DNA of 64,000 bases from Crystallibacter degradans (GCF_012952295.1 NZ_JABBCH010000002.1:549567-613566); one strand, 5' to 3'. Shown: positions 7,433-16,003, counted from the first letter of the stretch. Numbers and translations are program-made. The notes: generated from the sequence alone by a model not told the origin.

Positions 7433-10012
7433 ATGACTGAAAGCGCATTGGTGGGACGGCTGGCAGGGTTCGGCGCCGGGGATATCGCTTTGGCAGGCGG
7501 CAAGGGTGCCAACCTCGGTGAGCTGATCCGCACCGGCTTTCCCGTGCCGGACGGCTTCGTCATTACCACCCGGGCCTACGCCACCCTGCTGGACTCCACA
7601 CCACTGGGCGCGAAACTGGCGGAACTGCTGCAATCCGGCGCGCACGGCGCCAGTATTAGGGCGGAATTTGCGGCCACGAGCGTTCCGCCAAAGATCCGGG
7701 CGGCAGTGGCGGATGCGTATGCACTGCTGGGTTCGAAGCCAGTAGCCGTGCGGTCGAGCGCCACCGCCGAGGACCTGCCGGGCGCAGCCTTCGCCGGCCA
7801 GCAGGACACCTACCTCAATGTTGTCGGCGAGGATGCAGTGATCCAGGCCGTTGCGGATTGCTGGGCCTCGCTCTGGACGGACCGGGCGATCACGTACCGC
7901 CAGCGGCAGGGGATCGACCCGCACGAGGTGGCTATCGCCGTCGTCGTTCAGGAGATGGTTCCGGCAGAGATGGCCGGCGTGATGTTCGGCGCGAACCCCG
8001 TGACCGGTGCGCGGGACGAGATTGTCGTGGATGCCAGCGGCGGGCTGGGGGAAGCCGTGGTCTCCGGCCTGGTTACTCCGGACCACTATGTCCTCGACAG
8101 CGCTGGGCGCCTGAGGGATTATGCCCCTGGCCGACGTGAAGTAGTGATTCACGCGTACGACGACGGCGGAACCGGCGAGACCCGAGCCGCCAGCGAGAAC
8201 GGCGGGACTAGCGATGTCCCCGGTGGCAGCGAGGGCCGCGGTCGCGTCCGGGCCAACGAGGGCCTGCAGCCATCGCTTAGCCCGGCACAGCTCACGGAAC
8301 TGGCGCGGCTGGCGCGGCAGGCGGCGGAGCTGTTCGGCCGGCCGCAGGACATGGAGTGGGCGGTAGCCGGGGACCGGATCTATGTCCTGCAGTCACGTCC
8401 GATGACAGCACTGCCGCCACAGCCGCTGAAACTGAACCGGTTCCAGAAGCTGATGGGGCCGTTCTTCCTCGAAATGTTCACGCAGCGGCCCTACCCATTG
8501 GATGCCTCGGGCTGGATGGATCAGGGAATCGGCGCCATGCTCCGGGGAATGGCGGGCAGCGTCGGCGTCCGGTTCCCGACCATTGAACAGCTGCTGCCGG
8601 AAGAGGACGGGGTGGTGGTCCGGCTGGTCCCGCCGATCCCGCGGCCAACGCTCCGGACCCTGGCCGCACCCTTGTCCATCGCCCTGCGCGTCCGCCGGTT
8701 CAAGCCGGACAAGTGGACCGAGGACGGCCGGTTCACCGCGTTCCTGGCTGAGGTGGACCAGCTGAATGCCAGGGATCCGGAGCTGCTGCGCTGGCACGAA
8801 GTCATCCGGTTGGCCGAGGACGCCTTCGCCGCGATCCACTGGATTACCGAACTGCGGGCGGCCTATCTGCCCGGGGCGTTTGTCCCGCAGGCGAAGCTGC
8901 GCTTGTTATTGCTGCTGCTGGGCAAGCCCCGGCTGGCCTCTGGGCTGGTCGCCGGCGCCGAAACCCGCACCAGCCAGGCCAACCGTGCTCTGGAGCAGTT
9001 GGCGGAGGGCGTCCAGCGCGATCCTGCTCTCTCCGCGGCGTTTGATGAATTGGCCACAGCGGAGCTGCTCGTCCGGCTGAATGAGCCCGAGTTCGCCGGC
9101 TTCCGCGCTGATTTCGACGCTTTCCTGACAGAGTACGGCCACCGCGAGACAGTCAGCATTGTGCTCAGCAGCGCACCCACCTGGTCCGGCGCTCCCGACG
9201 TGGTGCTCGGCCTGGTCAAAGCGATGCTGGGCGAACGGCACCAGGGCGCCGACCAGACCGGACAGGCCTTGCGGGAGCTGGAGCGGCATCCAGCCCTCCG
9301 GTTCGGACCGCTCCGGCGCCAGGTCCTGGGCGCCGTCGCGGGCGCGAAAGCCGGCATGGCGTTCCGCGAAGACACCCACTTCTACGCCACCAAGCTGCTG
9401 CCGCCGCTGCGCCGGGCGCTGCTGGAGCTCGGGCAGAGGCTGGCCGCGGCCGGCGTGCTGGAGTCACCGGACCAGGTCCACCACCTGCGCTTCGACGAAC
9501 TCCAAGCGATGACAAGCGGGGGCGGAGGCGGTAGCGGTGGCGGCGCGGTACTGCCGGCCGCCGAACGCGAGCGGTACCGCCGCGTGGTGCTGGCGCGCGA
9601 GGCAAAGCGCCGCGAGCTCGAAGGTATTCCGCTGCTGCCGACGGATGCCCTCTTCGCCGGCAGTCGCCGGCACGGGTATGCCCTGGTTTCCGGCACAGCG
9701 GCCAGCGCAGGCCGGGCGGCCGGACGGGTCCGGGTGATCCGCTCGCCGGTGGACTTTGGCACCTTGGTGAGCGGGGAGATTCTCGTGTGCCCGTACACCA
9801 ATCCCTCGTGGACGCCCTTGTTCCAGCGCGCCGCCGCCGTCGTGGTGGACGCTGGCGGCCTTGGCTCGCACGCCGCGATCGTCGCGCGCGAGTACGGCAT
9901 TCCCGCGGTGATGGGAACCGGTACCGGAACGGATGTGCTGCGGGACGGTCAGCAGGTTCTCGTGGATGGTTCGGCCGGTCTGGTCCTGCCCGCCGGCGAT
10001 GAGCGCGCCTGA
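7433..10012 (+). CDS. PEP synthase / rifampin phosphotransferase-like dikinase-type enzyme
   Basis: An 859-residue enzyme with the domain order of PEP synthase-like phosphotransferases. The N-terminal ATP-grasp domain (about 1-325) contains GGKGANLGEL and AVRSSATAEDLPGAAFAGQ, and closes with the DMEWAV...LQSRPMTAL element typical of PEP synthase and rifampin phosphotransferase. A long central helical domain follows (about 330-740). The C-terminal swivelling His domain (about 755-859) has GGLGSHAAIVAREYGIPAVMGTG, where the His accepts phosphate. The order ATP-grasp, middle, His and the lack of a C-terminal PEP/pyruvate TIM barrel match rifampin phosphotransferase (RPH) rather than PpsA or PPDK. 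The middle domain does not resemble the RPH rifamycin pocket as I remember it, so the substrate is open. A Gly/Ser-rich insert lies near residues 245-275. A GGAGG ribosome binding site precedes the ATG. Confidence 0.8.
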   Translation: MTESALVGRLAGFGAGDIALAGGKGANLGELIRTGFPVPDGFVITTRAYATLLDSTPLGAKLAELLQSGAHGASIRAEFAATSVPPKIRAAVADAYALLGSKPVAVRSSATAEDLPGAAFAGQQDTYLNVVGEDAVIQAVADCWASLWTDRAITYRQRQGIDPHEVAIAVVVQEMVPAEMAGVMFGANPVTGARDEIVVDASGGLGEAVVSGLVTPDHYVLDSAGRLRDYAPGRREVVIHAYDDGGTGETRAASENGGTSDVPGGSEGRGRVRANEGLQPSLSPAQLTELARLARQAAELFGRPQDMEWAVAGDRIYVLQSRPMTALPPQPLKLNRFQKLMGPFFLEMFTQRPYPLDASGWMDQGIGAMLRGMAGSVGVRFPTIEQLLPEEDGVVVRLVPPIPRPTLRTLAAPLSIALRVRRFKPDKWTEDGRFTAFLAEVDQLNARDPELLRWHEVIRLAEDAFAAIHWITELRAAYLPGAFVPQAKLRLLLLLLGKPRLASGLVAGAETRTSQANRALEQLAEGVQRDPALSAAFDELATAELLVRLNEPEFAGFRADFDAFLTEYGHRETVSIVLSSAPTWSGAPDVVLGLVKAMLGERHQGADQTGQALRELERHPALRFGPLRRQVLGAVAGAKAGMAFREDTHFYATKLLPPLRRALLELGQRLAAAGVLESPDQVHHLRFDELQAMTSGGGGGSGGGAVLPAAERERYRRVVLAREAKRRELEGIPLLPTDALFAGSRRHGYALVSGTAASAGRAAGRVRVIRSPVDFGTLVSGEILVCPYTNPSWTPLFQRAAAVVVDAGGLGSHAAIVAREYGIPAVMGTGTGTDVLRDGQQVLVDGSAGLVLPAGDERA

Positions 10013-10034
10013 CGCTGGGTGCGCTTAACAGCGA

Positions 10035-10062
10035 CGGCGGCCCGGACGTTTCCGGGCCGCCG
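10035..10062. terminator. Bidirectional hairpin between convergent genes
   Basis: The arms CGGCGGCCCGGA and TCCGGGCCGCCG with a CGTT loop form a perfect 12-bp stem that extends imperfectly outward through AACAG/CTGTT. It lies between the PEP-dependent enzyme and the convergent hmp gene. Confidence 0.7.
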
Positions 10063-10098
10063 ACTGTTGGGATGGTGGCTGGTTTTTTTCGAGGGGCC

Positions 10099-11271
10099 TT
10101 AGTTGGCCGAGGCGAGCCAGAGATCCGGGCCGAAGACCTCGTAGTGGATCTTGGTGGCGGGGATGCCGGCGTCGATCGCCTGGTTGCGGATGGACTTCAT
10201 GAACGGCAGCGGGCCGCAGACGTAGACGGAGGCGTCGGTCGGCAGTTCCACATCCTGCAGGGTCATGAAGCCTGTGCTGGCGCCTTCGGCCGGCTCTTCG
10301 AGCCACAGCTTGAGGTTGGCGCCGTCGAGCTTTTCGATGTCGTTGACCATCTGGTCGCGCAACGCCCAGGCTTCCAGGTTCTTCTCCGCGTGCAGGACCA
10401 TTACTTCGCGGCTGGAACCCTGCCGGGCCAGGGAGCGCAGTGCGGATGCGGACGGGGTGCAGCCGATGCCTGCAGTGGCGAAGACTACCGGGTTGTCGCC
10501 CTCGTCCAGGGTGACGTCGCCGTAGGGATTGGACAGCTCGAGGACATCGCCGACCTGGACGGTGCGGTGGAGCACGGGGGAGACCTCGCCGCCGTCATCG
10601 AGCTTGGTGGTGAAGACCCGGCGTTCGGTGGAGTGGACGTCAGCGGAGAGCGAGTACTGGCGGACCTGGCGCAGGCCGTCGGGCAGCTGGACCTTGACGC
10701 TGACGAACTGGCCAGGGCGGGCGACGGTGACCGGGGTGTCATCCGCCGGCTCGAGGACGAATGTCATGGCGCCGGTGCCGGCCGGGTTCTTCTCCACGAC
10801 CTTCCACGGCGTCCACATCTTGTCATTGGCCTGCTGTGCGTAGAGGCCTTTTTCGATCTTGATCAGGGCGTTGGCCATCAGCCAGTAGACCTCGGTCCAG
10901 GCTTCGGCGATCTCGGCGGTGATCACATCGGCCAGCTCTTCGGCGATGGCTTCGAAGAGGTACTTGTAGACGATGTCGTACTGGTCTTCGGTGATGCCCA
11001 GCGAGGTGTGCTTGTTGGCGATGCGGCTGAGCATGGTCTCGGGGATCAGATCGGGGTTGGCGACCAGGGCTGAGGCGAAGGCGGCGATGGAACCGGCCAA
11101 GGCCTTCTGCTGCTCCCCGTTGCGCTGGTTGGCGCGGCTGAAAAGCCCGTCAAGGAGTTCCGGATGCGCCGCGAACATGCGGCTGTAGAAGTTCGGTGTA
11201 ATGCTCCCCAACCGTTCGCCCACGAGGGGGAGGGTGGCTTCAATGATGGGGCGGGATTTCTCCGAGAGCAT
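10099..11271 (-). CDS. hmp: Flavohaemoglobin (nitric oxide dioxygenase)
   Basis: A 390-residue flavohaemoprotein that oxidises NO to nitrate with O2 and NAD(P)H. The globin domain (1-140) has the B10 Tyr (Y29, in NFYSRMF), the E7-region Gln (Q54/Q55) and the proximal haem His (H88, in NKHTSLGI). The ferredoxin-reductase-like FAD domain (about 150-260) has VRQYSLS, and the NAD domain (about 265-390) has the TAGIGCTP motif and ends in VYCGPLPFM-like and EVFGPDLW segments. A clear AAGGAG ribosome binding site precedes the ATG. The NsrR-type regulator gene lies immediately upstream on the same strand, and a palindromic operator candidate sits between them, implying NO-responsive derepression. Confidence 0.95.
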   Translation of the reverse strand: MLSEKSRPIIEATLPLVGERLGSITPNFYSRMFAAHPELLDGLFSRANQRNGEQQKALAGSIAAFASALVANPDLIPETMLSRIANKHTSLGITEDQYDIVYKYLFEAIAEELADVITAEIAEAWTEVYWLMANALIKIEKGLYAQQANDKMWTPWKVVEKNPAGTGAMTFVLEPADDTPVTVARPGQFVSVKVQLPDGLRQVRQYSLSADVHSTERRVFTTKLDDGGEVSPVLHRTVQVGDVLELSNPYGDVTLDEGDNPVVFATAGIGCTPSASALRSLARQGSSREVMVLHAEKNLEAWALRDQMVNDIEKLDGANLKLWLEEPAEGASTGFMTLQDVELPTDASVYVCGPLPFMKSIRNQAIDAGIPATKIHYEVFGPDLWLASAN

Positions 11272-11320
11272 CGTTACTCCTTGGGTCAGAAGGTGGTTGA
11301 TGCCTCAAAAGTAGCATCCC

Positions 11321-11344
11321 AAATGCTGGTTTAAATCCACATTT
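11321..11344. promoter_or_regulatory. Candidate NsrR operator upstream of hmp
   Basis: An imperfect palindrome of two AAATGnnGnTTT half sites meeting at TTTAAA (11321-11344). The architecture resembles the paired AAnATGCATTT-type half sites known for NsrR. It is centred about 60 nt before the hmp start, in the only gap between hmp and nsrR. Confidence 0.6.
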
Positions 11345-11379
11345 CTACTGCGTGTAGAAAATTCCCTGATTTTTCGCGG

Positions 11380-11829
11380 CTAGGCCGGGCGGCGTGTGTT
11401 CAACATCACAAATACCGGCTCCATTTGGCCCTGATGCGGCAGGCTCGAGACGACCAGATCGTCGAGTTCGCGGTAGAAGGCTTCGCGGGCGCGGCGCAGG
11501 GCCCCGCGCAGGCCGCAGTTGTTGCTCATCGGGCAGTTGCCGGCGGCACTTTCGCAGTCGACGAGGTCTTCGCGTTCGTCCAGTTCGCGCAGCAGCCAGC
11601 CCACCGTCGTCGTACGCCCTTTGGCGCTCAAACGCACGCCTCCGGAGCGGCCGCGGACAGCGTCCACGAGGCCGAGGGAGCGCAGTTTCAGGACCGCTTT
11701 GCTGACGTGGTTGTAGGGAGTCCCGACGCCGTCGGCTATGGCCTGGGTGGTCAGCAGTTCGCCTTCGGGCGAGGCGCTGAGCAGCATGAGGGCGCGCAGG
11801 CACACGTCAGAGAAGGCATTGATCCGCAT
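11380..11829 (-). CDS. nsrR: Rrf2-family NO-sensing repressor (NsrR)
   Basis: A 149-residue Rrf2-family regulator. The N-terminal winged helix (about 1-75) reads INAFSDVCLRALMLLS with a recognition region around TPYNHVSKAVLKL and a wing RGRSGGVRL. Three cysteines, C92, C99 and C105, in DCESAAGNCPMSNNC match the Fe-S-ligating cysteines of actinobacterial NsrR, which binds a [4Fe-4S] cluster nitrosylated by NO. It precedes hmp on the same strand with a 108-nt gap. A TAGAAT box ends 6 nt before its ATG, suggesting a leaderless transcript. Confidence 0.88.
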   Translation of the reverse strand: MRINAFSDVCLRALMLLSASPEGELLTTQAIADGVGTPYNHVSKAVLKLRSLGLVDAVRGRSGGVRLSAKGRTTTVGWLLRELDEREDLVDCESAAGNCPMSNNCGLRGALRRAREAFYRELDDLVVSSLPHQGQMEPVFVMLNTRRPA

Positions 11830-11835
11830 GCAGGC

Positions 11836-11841
11836 ATTCTA
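11836..11841 (-). promoter_or_regulatory. -10 box (TAGAAT) of nsrR
   Basis: On the minus strand TAGAAT is followed by 6 nt and then the ATG of nsrR. Confidence 0.55.
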
Positions 11842-11886
11842 ACGCCGCTGCGTTGGTGCTCCGTCCGGTGGTCGCTCCGTCCGGTG

Positions 11887-12357
11887 TTAGGCGGGCGGCC
11901 AGACGATCCGGTCCTGCGGATCGATGAACGGATCGGGGTAGGTCCACTCGCCGTCGTCGTCGTGGCTGTAGGGCTGGATGGCCGCGATGGCCGCTCCCCA
12001 CGAATGCTCGGTGGCGACATGGATGGCGTCCGTGTCATTGTCGGGCAGGTAAATGTCGCTGATCACCGCGATGGCGCGGAACTGCGACTTCTCCTGCTGC
12101 AGTGCGGTGTAGATGTCCTGGATCATGGCATCCGCGTCCACCTCGTCGGATTCCTCGTCGCCCTCGATGTCCTCGGGCTGGACGGCGATCAGCCGCAGCT
12201 CGCCGTCGGTGGTCATGACCAGGCCCACCGGCAGGAAGGCGCCGTGTTCTTCCAGCTGCTCCTGCGCCATGCCCAGGCCGGTGCCGAAGAGCGTGTCGAT
12301 GTCGTTCAGGACTTCAGGTTCTATGCCTTCGCGCCACGAAGTGCCCTCTGTGCTCAT
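11887..12357 (-). CDS. Conserved acidic hypothetical protein downstream of manB
   Basis: A 156-residue soluble, strongly acidic protein with no signal peptide or membrane segment. The central part reads like an alpha/beta domain (FLPVGLVMTTDGELRLIAV, then FRAIAVISDIYLP, then DAIHVATEHSWGAAIAAIQPY), with an acidic loop rich in Asp/Glu near residues 60-72. I do not recognise a family with a known function. It begins 3 nt after the manB stop on the same strand, so it is almost certainly cotranscribed with the phosphomannomutase. Confidence 0.75.
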   Translation of the reverse strand: MSTEGTSWREGIEPEVLNDIDTLFGTGLGMAQEQLEEHGAFLPVGLVMTTDGELRLIAVQPEDIEGDEESDEVDADAMIQDIYTALQQEKSQFRAIAVISDIYLPDNDTDAIHVATEHSWGAAIAAIQPYSHDDDGEWTYPDPFIDPQDRIVWPPA

Positions 12358-12360
12358 TGG

Positions 12361-13770
12361 TTATTCCCTTACCAGTCCCAGGACGGTGTCCCGGACCTTA
12401 TCCAGTGTTGCGGTGTCGATGGCTTCTGCGTTCAGGCGCAGGAAAGGTTCGGTGTTGGACGGGCGGAGGTTGAACCACCACGAACCGTCGCGGGCGGTGA
12501 ACGTCACGCCGTCGAGTTCGTCAATGTCCACGTCCTCGCCGGCGAACCGGGCGCGGACGCGGCCAACGGCGGCATCCTTGTCCTCGATCTTCGAGTTGAT
12601 CTCGCCGGAGGAGACGTACGGCTCATACTCGTGCGCCAGGGCGGAGAGCGGTTGTTCCTGTTCGCCGAGGGCGGCCAGGACGTGCATCGCGGCGAGCATG
12701 CCCGTGTCGGCGTTGAAGAAGTCGCGGAAGTAATAGTGCGCGGAGTGCTCCCCGCCGAACACGGCGCCCTCGGCAGCCATGACGGCCTTGATGAAGGAAT
12801 GCCCCACCCTGGTGCGCACGGCCCGCCCGCCGTCATGGGCGACGAGTTCGGGCACGGCGCGGGAGGTGATCAGGTTGTGGATGATGACCGGGGTGTCCTC
12901 GCCGGCGGCCTTGGCGCGGGCGATTTCGCGGCGGGCCACCAGTGCGGTGACCGCGGAAGGGGAGACCGGGTTGCCGGTTTCGTCGATCACGAAGCAGCGG
13001 TCCGCGTCGCCGTCGAACGCCAGGCCGATGTCCGCGCCGTGGGCGACGACGGCGGCCTGCAGGTCGCGCAGGTTTTCCGGTTCCAGCGGGTTGGCCGGAT
13101 GGTTCGGGAACGTGCCGTCGAGCTCGAAGTACAGTTCGATGATCTCCAGCGGCAGGGCCGGCAGCACGCCGTCGCCCAGGACCGCGGGGGTGGTCAGTCC
13201 GGCCATGCCGTTGCCGGCGTCGACCACGACCTTCAGCCGCCGGGAGCCGGAGAGGTCCACCAGGGAGCGCAGGTAGCCGGCGTAGTCGGCCAGCACGTCC
13301 TGCTCGCTGAGCGTGCCGGGGTCGGAGGCGGGGAAGCCGTCGGTGAGGTAGCGGGCGGCGGTGTCGCGGATCTCGTAGAGTCCGGTGTCGGAGGAGACCG
13401 GGACGGCGCCGGGCAGGGCCATTTTCATGCCGTTGTATTCGGCCGGGTTGTGCGAGGCGGTGAAGACGACGCCGGCCGCGGACAGGGTGCCGCAGGCGAA
13501 GTAGAGCTCGTCCGTGGAGATCAGGCCCAGCATCTTCGGGTTCGACCCGCGCGCCGCGGCGCCGCGGGCGAAGGCCTGCGCGAACTCGGGGGAGGACGGG
13601 CGCATGTCGCCGCCGACCAGGACGGTCTGTCCGGCCAGCCCGAGGACGTCCACAAAGGCGGCGCCGGTGGCCTCGACCGTGGCCGCGGTAATCGTTTCGC
13701 CGACGATGCCGCGCACGTCGTACGCCTTGAAGGACTCCTGGAAAGAAACACTAAGATCGAGACTCGTCAC
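12361..13770 (-). CDS. manB: Phosphomannomutase / phosphoglucomutase
   Basis: A 469-residue alpha-D-phosphohexomutase interconverting mannose-6-P/mannose-1-P and probably glucose-6-P/glucose-1-P; it feeds GDP-mannose and cell-envelope glycan synthesis. The phosphoserine loop is TASHNP with S106. The Mg-binding loop DGDADR lies near residue 258, the sugar-binding loop GGEHSAHYYF near 345, and the phosphate-binding RPSNTEPFLRLN-type loop near 445. N-terminal KAYDVRGIVGE is typical. It starts at GTG, preceded at 6 nt by TAAGCT. The divergent recQ gene begins 70 nt away. Confidence 0.93.
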   Translation of the reverse strand: MTSLDLSVSFQESFKAYDVRGIVGETITAATVEATGAAFVDVLGLAGQTVLVGGDMRPSSPEFAQAFARGAAARGSNPKMLGLISTDELYFACGTLSAAGVVFTASHNPAEYNGMKMALPGAVPVSSDTGLYEIRDTAARYLTDGFPASDPGTLSEQDVLADYAGYLRSLVDLSGSRRLKVVVDAGNGMAGLTTPAVLGDGVLPALPLEIIELYFELDGTFPNHPANPLEPENLRDLQAAVVAHGADIGLAFDGDADRCFVIDETGNPVSPSAVTALVARREIARAKAAGEDTPVIIHNLITSRAVPELVAHDGGRAVRTRVGHSFIKAVMAAEGAVFGGEHSAHYYFRDFFNADTGMLAAMHVLAALGEQEQPLSALAHEYEPYVSSGEINSKIEDKDAAVGRVRARFAGEDVDIDELDGVTFTARDGSWWFNLRPSNTEPFLRLNAEAIDTATLDKVRDTVLGLVRE

Positions 13771-13776
13771 CGCCCT

Positions 13777-13782
13777 AGCTTA
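13777..13782 (-). promoter_or_regulatory. -10 box (TAAGCT) of manB
   Basis: On the minus strand TAAGCT is followed by AGGGCG and the GTG start of manB, the leaderless spacing seen repeatedly in this window. Confidence 0.5.
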
Positions 13783-13827
13783 TAAGGAACCCCTGTGGAT
13801 AACCGACAGGGCTGTCAGGCGCGGCTG

Positions 13828-13833
13828 TAATAC
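13828..13833 (+). promoter_or_regulatory. -10 box (TAATAC) of recQ
   Basis: TAATAC ends 7 nt before the ATG at 13841. This supports that ATG over the longer open frame, which overlaps manB. Confidence 0.5.
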
Positions 13834-13840
13834 TGGGGTA

Positions 13841-16003
13841 ATGGCTGATTTGCAGAGCATGACCGGACAGGTAACCGACCTTCGGGAAGAAGCAACCGAA
13901 ATCCTCCGCCGGCTGGTGGGAAATCCGGAGGCACAGTTCCATTCGGGGCAGTTCGAGGCTGTGGAAGCTCTGGTTGCCGGCGGCCGGCGGGCGCTGGTGG
14001 TCCAGCGGACGGGCTGGGGAAAATCCGCCGTCTACTTCGTGGCCAGCCTGCTGCTGCGTGCCCGGGGTGCCGGCCCGACCCTGATCGTTTCTCCGCTGCT
14101 GGCGCTGATGCGGGACCAGGTCTCCGCGGCCGAGCGCGCCGGGGTCCGTGCCGCCGCCATCAACTCGGCCAATCAGCTGGAATGGGACGATATCCGCGCC
14201 AAACTGGCAGGCAACAGCGTGGATGTCCTGCTGGTCTCCCCCGAGCGACTGAACAATCCACGGTTCCGGGAGGAACAGCTGCCGGAGCTGATCCGCAGTT
14301 CGGGCCTGCTGGTGATTGATGAGGCGCACTGCATCTCGGACTGGGGGCATGACTTCCGCCCCGACTACCGGCGCATCCGGGACCTGATCGAGCAGTTGCC
14401 CGCGACCGTGCCGGTGCTGGCAACCACCGCGACGGCCAACTCCCGCGTGGTCCACGACATCGAAGAACAGCTCGGGGCCGCGGCCCTTGCCGGTGACGTT
14501 GCGGCCGATGGGCAGGTGCTGACCATCCGCGGTCCGCTGGCGCGGGAATCGCTGCGGCTGGGCGTGCTGCGCCTGCCCAATGCCAGGGCACGGCTGGGCT
14601 GGCTGCTGACGCATCTGCACGAACTGCCCGGCAGTGGCATCATTTACGCCCTGACCGTTTCCAACGCCGAGGATACTGCCCGGCTGCTGCGCGAGGCGGG
14701 CCACGAAGTGCTCGCGTACACCGGCCGGACGGACCCGGCAGACCGCGAGGCTGCCGAGACGGCGCTGAAGGACAACCGGGTCAAGGCATTGGTCGCCACC
14801 AGCGCCCTGGGTATGGGGTTCGACAAGCCGGACCTCGGGTTCGTAGTGCACCTCGGGGCGCCGTCGTCACCGGTGGCGTACTACCAGCAGGTGGGCCGCG
14901 CCGGCCGCGGAACGCCGAACGCAGATGTCTTGCTGCTGCCGGGCCGCGAAGACCGCGACATCTGGGCGTACTTCGCCACCGCGTCCATGCCGAACGAGGA
15001 CATCGCGCTGGCCGTCCTGCGGGAACTGGCGCAGCCGGGGACGGTTCTCTCCACCGCGGCGCTGGAAACCCGCGTCAACCTCAAACGCTCCCCGCTGGAG
15101 CTGCTGCTCAAGGTGCTGGCCGTGGACGGGGCCGTGCAACGGGTCTCGGGCGGCTGGGAAGGCACCGGCCAGCCCTGGGATTATGACCGCGAGCGCTACG
15201 AGCGTATCGCCAAGGCGCGCGTCGTGGAGCAGAACTCCATGCTGGACTACGAGAACACCACCGGCTGCCGGATGGAATTCCTCTCCCGGGAGCTGGACGA
15301 TCCAGCGGCCGCACCGTGCGGCCGCTGCGATAACTGCGCCGGCCGCTGGTATGCGGACTCGGTGGCCGAGTCCGCCACGGAAAGCGCCGATGCCGCCCTG
15401 CACCGGGTGGGCGTCGAGCTCGATCCGCGCGCCATGTGGCCTACCGGGATGAACCGGCTGGGTGTGGAGGTCAAAGGCAAGATCGGGCCGGGGGAGGCGA
15501 ACCTGCCCGGTCGTGCGCTGGCCCGTCTGACGGATCTGGGCTGGGGTAGCAAACTGCGCGAGCTGCTGTCCGAACAGGCGCCGGACCAGCCGCTGGACCA
15601 GTTGACCCTGCAGGCCTGCGTCCGCGTGCTCGCGGAATGGGGCTGGGCCCAGCGGCCCGTCGCCGTGGTCAGTGTGCCGTCCCGGACCCGCCCGCAACTG
15701 GTCGGTTCGCTGGCCGAGGGCCTGGCCAGCATTGGGCGGATGCCCTACCTGGGCGCACTGTCCATGCCCGGCGGCGGTCCGAAGGGCGGCCCTGGCGGCA
15801 ACAGCGCGTACCGGCTGGCCGACGTCTGGGACCAGTTCGAGGTGCCGGCTGGTGGGGCCGAATGGTTCGCGGGCAATCCAGGGCCGGTCCTCCTGGTGGA
15901 CGATCTGGCGGACAGCCGGTGGACCGTTACGGTTGCCGGCCGCACGTTGCGCCGTGCCGGAGCCGAAGCCGTGCTGCCCTTCGCCTTGGCTCTGAAAGCC
16001 TGA
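13841..16003 (+). CDS. recQ: RecQ-family ATP-dependent DNA helicase with C-terminal phosphoribosyltransferase-like domain
   Basis: A 720-residue superfamily 2 helicase. Motif I is QRTGWGKSAVY (about 54-64), motif II is DEAHCISDWGHDFRPDYRRI (about 159-178, with the RecQ-specific aromatic loop), motif III is TTATAN, and motif VI is QQVGRAGR (about 350). A zinc-binding region follows: Cys in TTGCRMEF, then PCGRCDNC (about 475-497). Residues about 590-720 are not HRDC. They read as a type I phosphoribosyltransferase-like fold, with VVSVPSRTRP and then VLLVDDLADSRWT (about 683-695) in the place of the PRPP loop, although the usual TG of that loop is replaced by SR. The role in DNA repair is inferred from the family; the tail's function is unknown. 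The frame is open 109 codons upstream, but that part is antisense to manB. Confidence 0.88.
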   Translation: MADLQSMTGQVTDLREEATEILRRLVGNPEAQFHSGQFEAVEALVAGGRRALVVQRTGWGKSAVYFVASLLLRARGAGPTLIVSPLLALMRDQVSAAERAGVRAAAINSANQLEWDDIRAKLAGNSVDVLLVSPERLNNPRFREEQLPELIRSSGLLVIDEAHCISDWGHDFRPDYRRIRDLIEQLPATVPVLATTATANSRVVHDIEEQLGAAALAGDVAADGQVLTIRGPLARESLRLGVLRLPNARARLGWLLTHLHELPGSGIIYALTVSNAEDTARLLREAGHEVLAYTGRTDPADREAAETALKDNRVKALVATSALGMGFDKPDLGFVVHLGAPSSPVAYYQQVGRAGRGTPNADVLLLPGREDRDIWAYFATASMPNEDIALAVLRELAQPGTVLSTAALETRVNLKRSPLELLLKVLAVDGAVQRVSGGWEGTGQPWDYDRERYERIAKARVVEQNSMLDYENTTGCRMEFLSRELDDPAAAPCGRCDNCAGRWYADSVAESATESADAALHRVGVELDPRAMWPTGMNRLGVEVKGKIGPGEANLPGRALARLTDLGWGSKLRELLSEQAPDQPLDQLTLQACVRVLAEWGWAQRPVAVVSVPSRTRPQLVGSLAEGLASIGRMPYLGALSMPGGGPKGGPGGNSAYRLADVWDQFEVPAGGAEWFAGNPGPVLLVDDLADSRWTVTVAGRTLRRAGAEAVLPFALALKA

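Noticed and set aside
11425..13785. A long open frame on the plus strand antisense to nsrR, the acidic protein and manB
   Set aside because: High GC keeps antisense frames open; its translation is Arg/Gly/Val/Asp-rich without motifs, and the opposite strand encodes clear conserved enzymes.
13514..13840. Upstream extension of the recQ frame
   Set aside because: It overlaps manB on the opposite strand, lacks helicase similarity, and a -10 box fits the ATG at 13841.
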